Shown here one piece after another: positions 63,955 through 64,000 of a DNA stretch of 64,000 bases. The notes beneath the pieces are model-generated. The model made no database searches. It had not been told where the DNA came from and saw only the letters and a list, made by a program, of their open reading frames with translations. Positions within the stretch are counted from its first letter, which is position 1; each line of letters starts with the position of its first letter. Source of the DNA: Telluria antibiotica. Lineage in GTDB: Bacteria > Pseudomonadota > Gammaproteobacteria > Burkholderiales > Burkholderiaceae_D. Location: positions 202,989-266,988 of the forward strand of contig NZ_JAAQOM010000010.1 in the NCBI RefSeq assembly GCF_011682055.1, read 5' to 3'. A program made the position numbers and the translations under genes.

Positions 63955-64000
63955 TCAGGCAGGTTGGTCGATCAGACCGAATTTCTTGAGAGCCTTGATC
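63955..64000 (-). CDS. C-terminus of an unidentified protein (truncated by window edge)
   Basis: Only the last 15 codons are in the window, ending IKALKKFGLIDQPA before the stop at 63955. Too short to identify; a basic amphipathic ending is all that can be said. Confidence 0.5.
   Translation of the reverse strand, partial: IKALKKFGLIDQPA

Overview
The window is chromosomal DNA from a high-GC beta-proteobacterium. Gene content and protein style fit Oxalobacteraceae (Massilia/Telluria, Duganella or Janthinobacterium-like): a rplU-rpmA-obg-proB block, PHA depolymerase plus a PHA-granule protein, an assimilatory nirBD/nas operon and a periplasmic cyclohexadienyl dehydratase-chorismate mutase fusion. 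The genus is inferred from family resemblance; no database search was possible. There is no phage, insertion sequence, integrase or CRISPR array. The only repetitive DNA is a family of intergenic palindromes built on GTGGGCACCCCGTGCCCAC, present at eight loci.

Region by region. (1) 1-5944: a LytS/LytR-type two-component pair, a WYL regulator, a GST, a GNAT acetyltransferase, a RutR-like TetR regulator and a MocR regulator. (2) 6206-16094: a complete reductive pyrimidine degradation set (preTA, NCS1 permease, dihydropyrimidinase, carbamoylase, beta-alanine transaminase, semialdehyde dehydrogenase), divergent from the MocR/RutR-like pair. (3) 16325-17076: the wreck of an MHYT-domain hybrid sensor kinase. 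(4) 17080-22840: amtB with a sigma-54 promoter and paired NtrC-like sites, a DUF885 hydrolase, an Nramp-like transporter and a beta-propeller lipoprotein. (5) 22923-26213: a tightly overlapping ECF sigma / anti-sigma / subtilase / outer-membrane protein operon. (6) 26397-29115: a LysR regulator divergent from urate hydroxylase puuD. (7) 29298-32271: an S9 peptidase and two small proteins. (8) 32464-42846: nitrate assimilation, made of nasT-nasS, a sigma-54 promoter, an RNA leader with two hexaloop hairpins and a competing terminator, then narK-nirB-nirD-FAD reductase-nasA. (9) 43080-46688: LysR/MFS pair and pheC-aroQ fusion. (10) 46784-51771: two tRNA-Pro genes, ispB, rplU, rpmA, obg, a DUF4345-like protein and proB. 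(11) 51790-57993: a lipoprotein, VOC proteins, an ExbB-ExbD cassette with an unusual third protein, nth, rsxB and a DUF5329 protein. (12) 58073-64000: phaZ, a ferredoxin reductase and ferredoxin, a thermolysin-like metallopeptidase, a PHA-system protein, an acyl-CoA-binding protein and a truncated gene.

Nitrogen scavenging runs through the window. Uracil/thymine degradation, urate oxidation, ammonium uptake and nitrate assimilation all release or capture ammonium. Two of these units (amtB and nar/nir/nas) carry recognisable sigma-54 promoters, and the nitrate unit adds NasT antitermination. The most unusual systems are the sigma/anti-sigma/subtilase operon, whose anti-sigma factor appears to end in a subtilisin-propeptide-like domain, and the ExbB-ExbD cassette whose third protein replaces TonB with a coiled coil and a carbohydrate-binding-like beta-sandwich.
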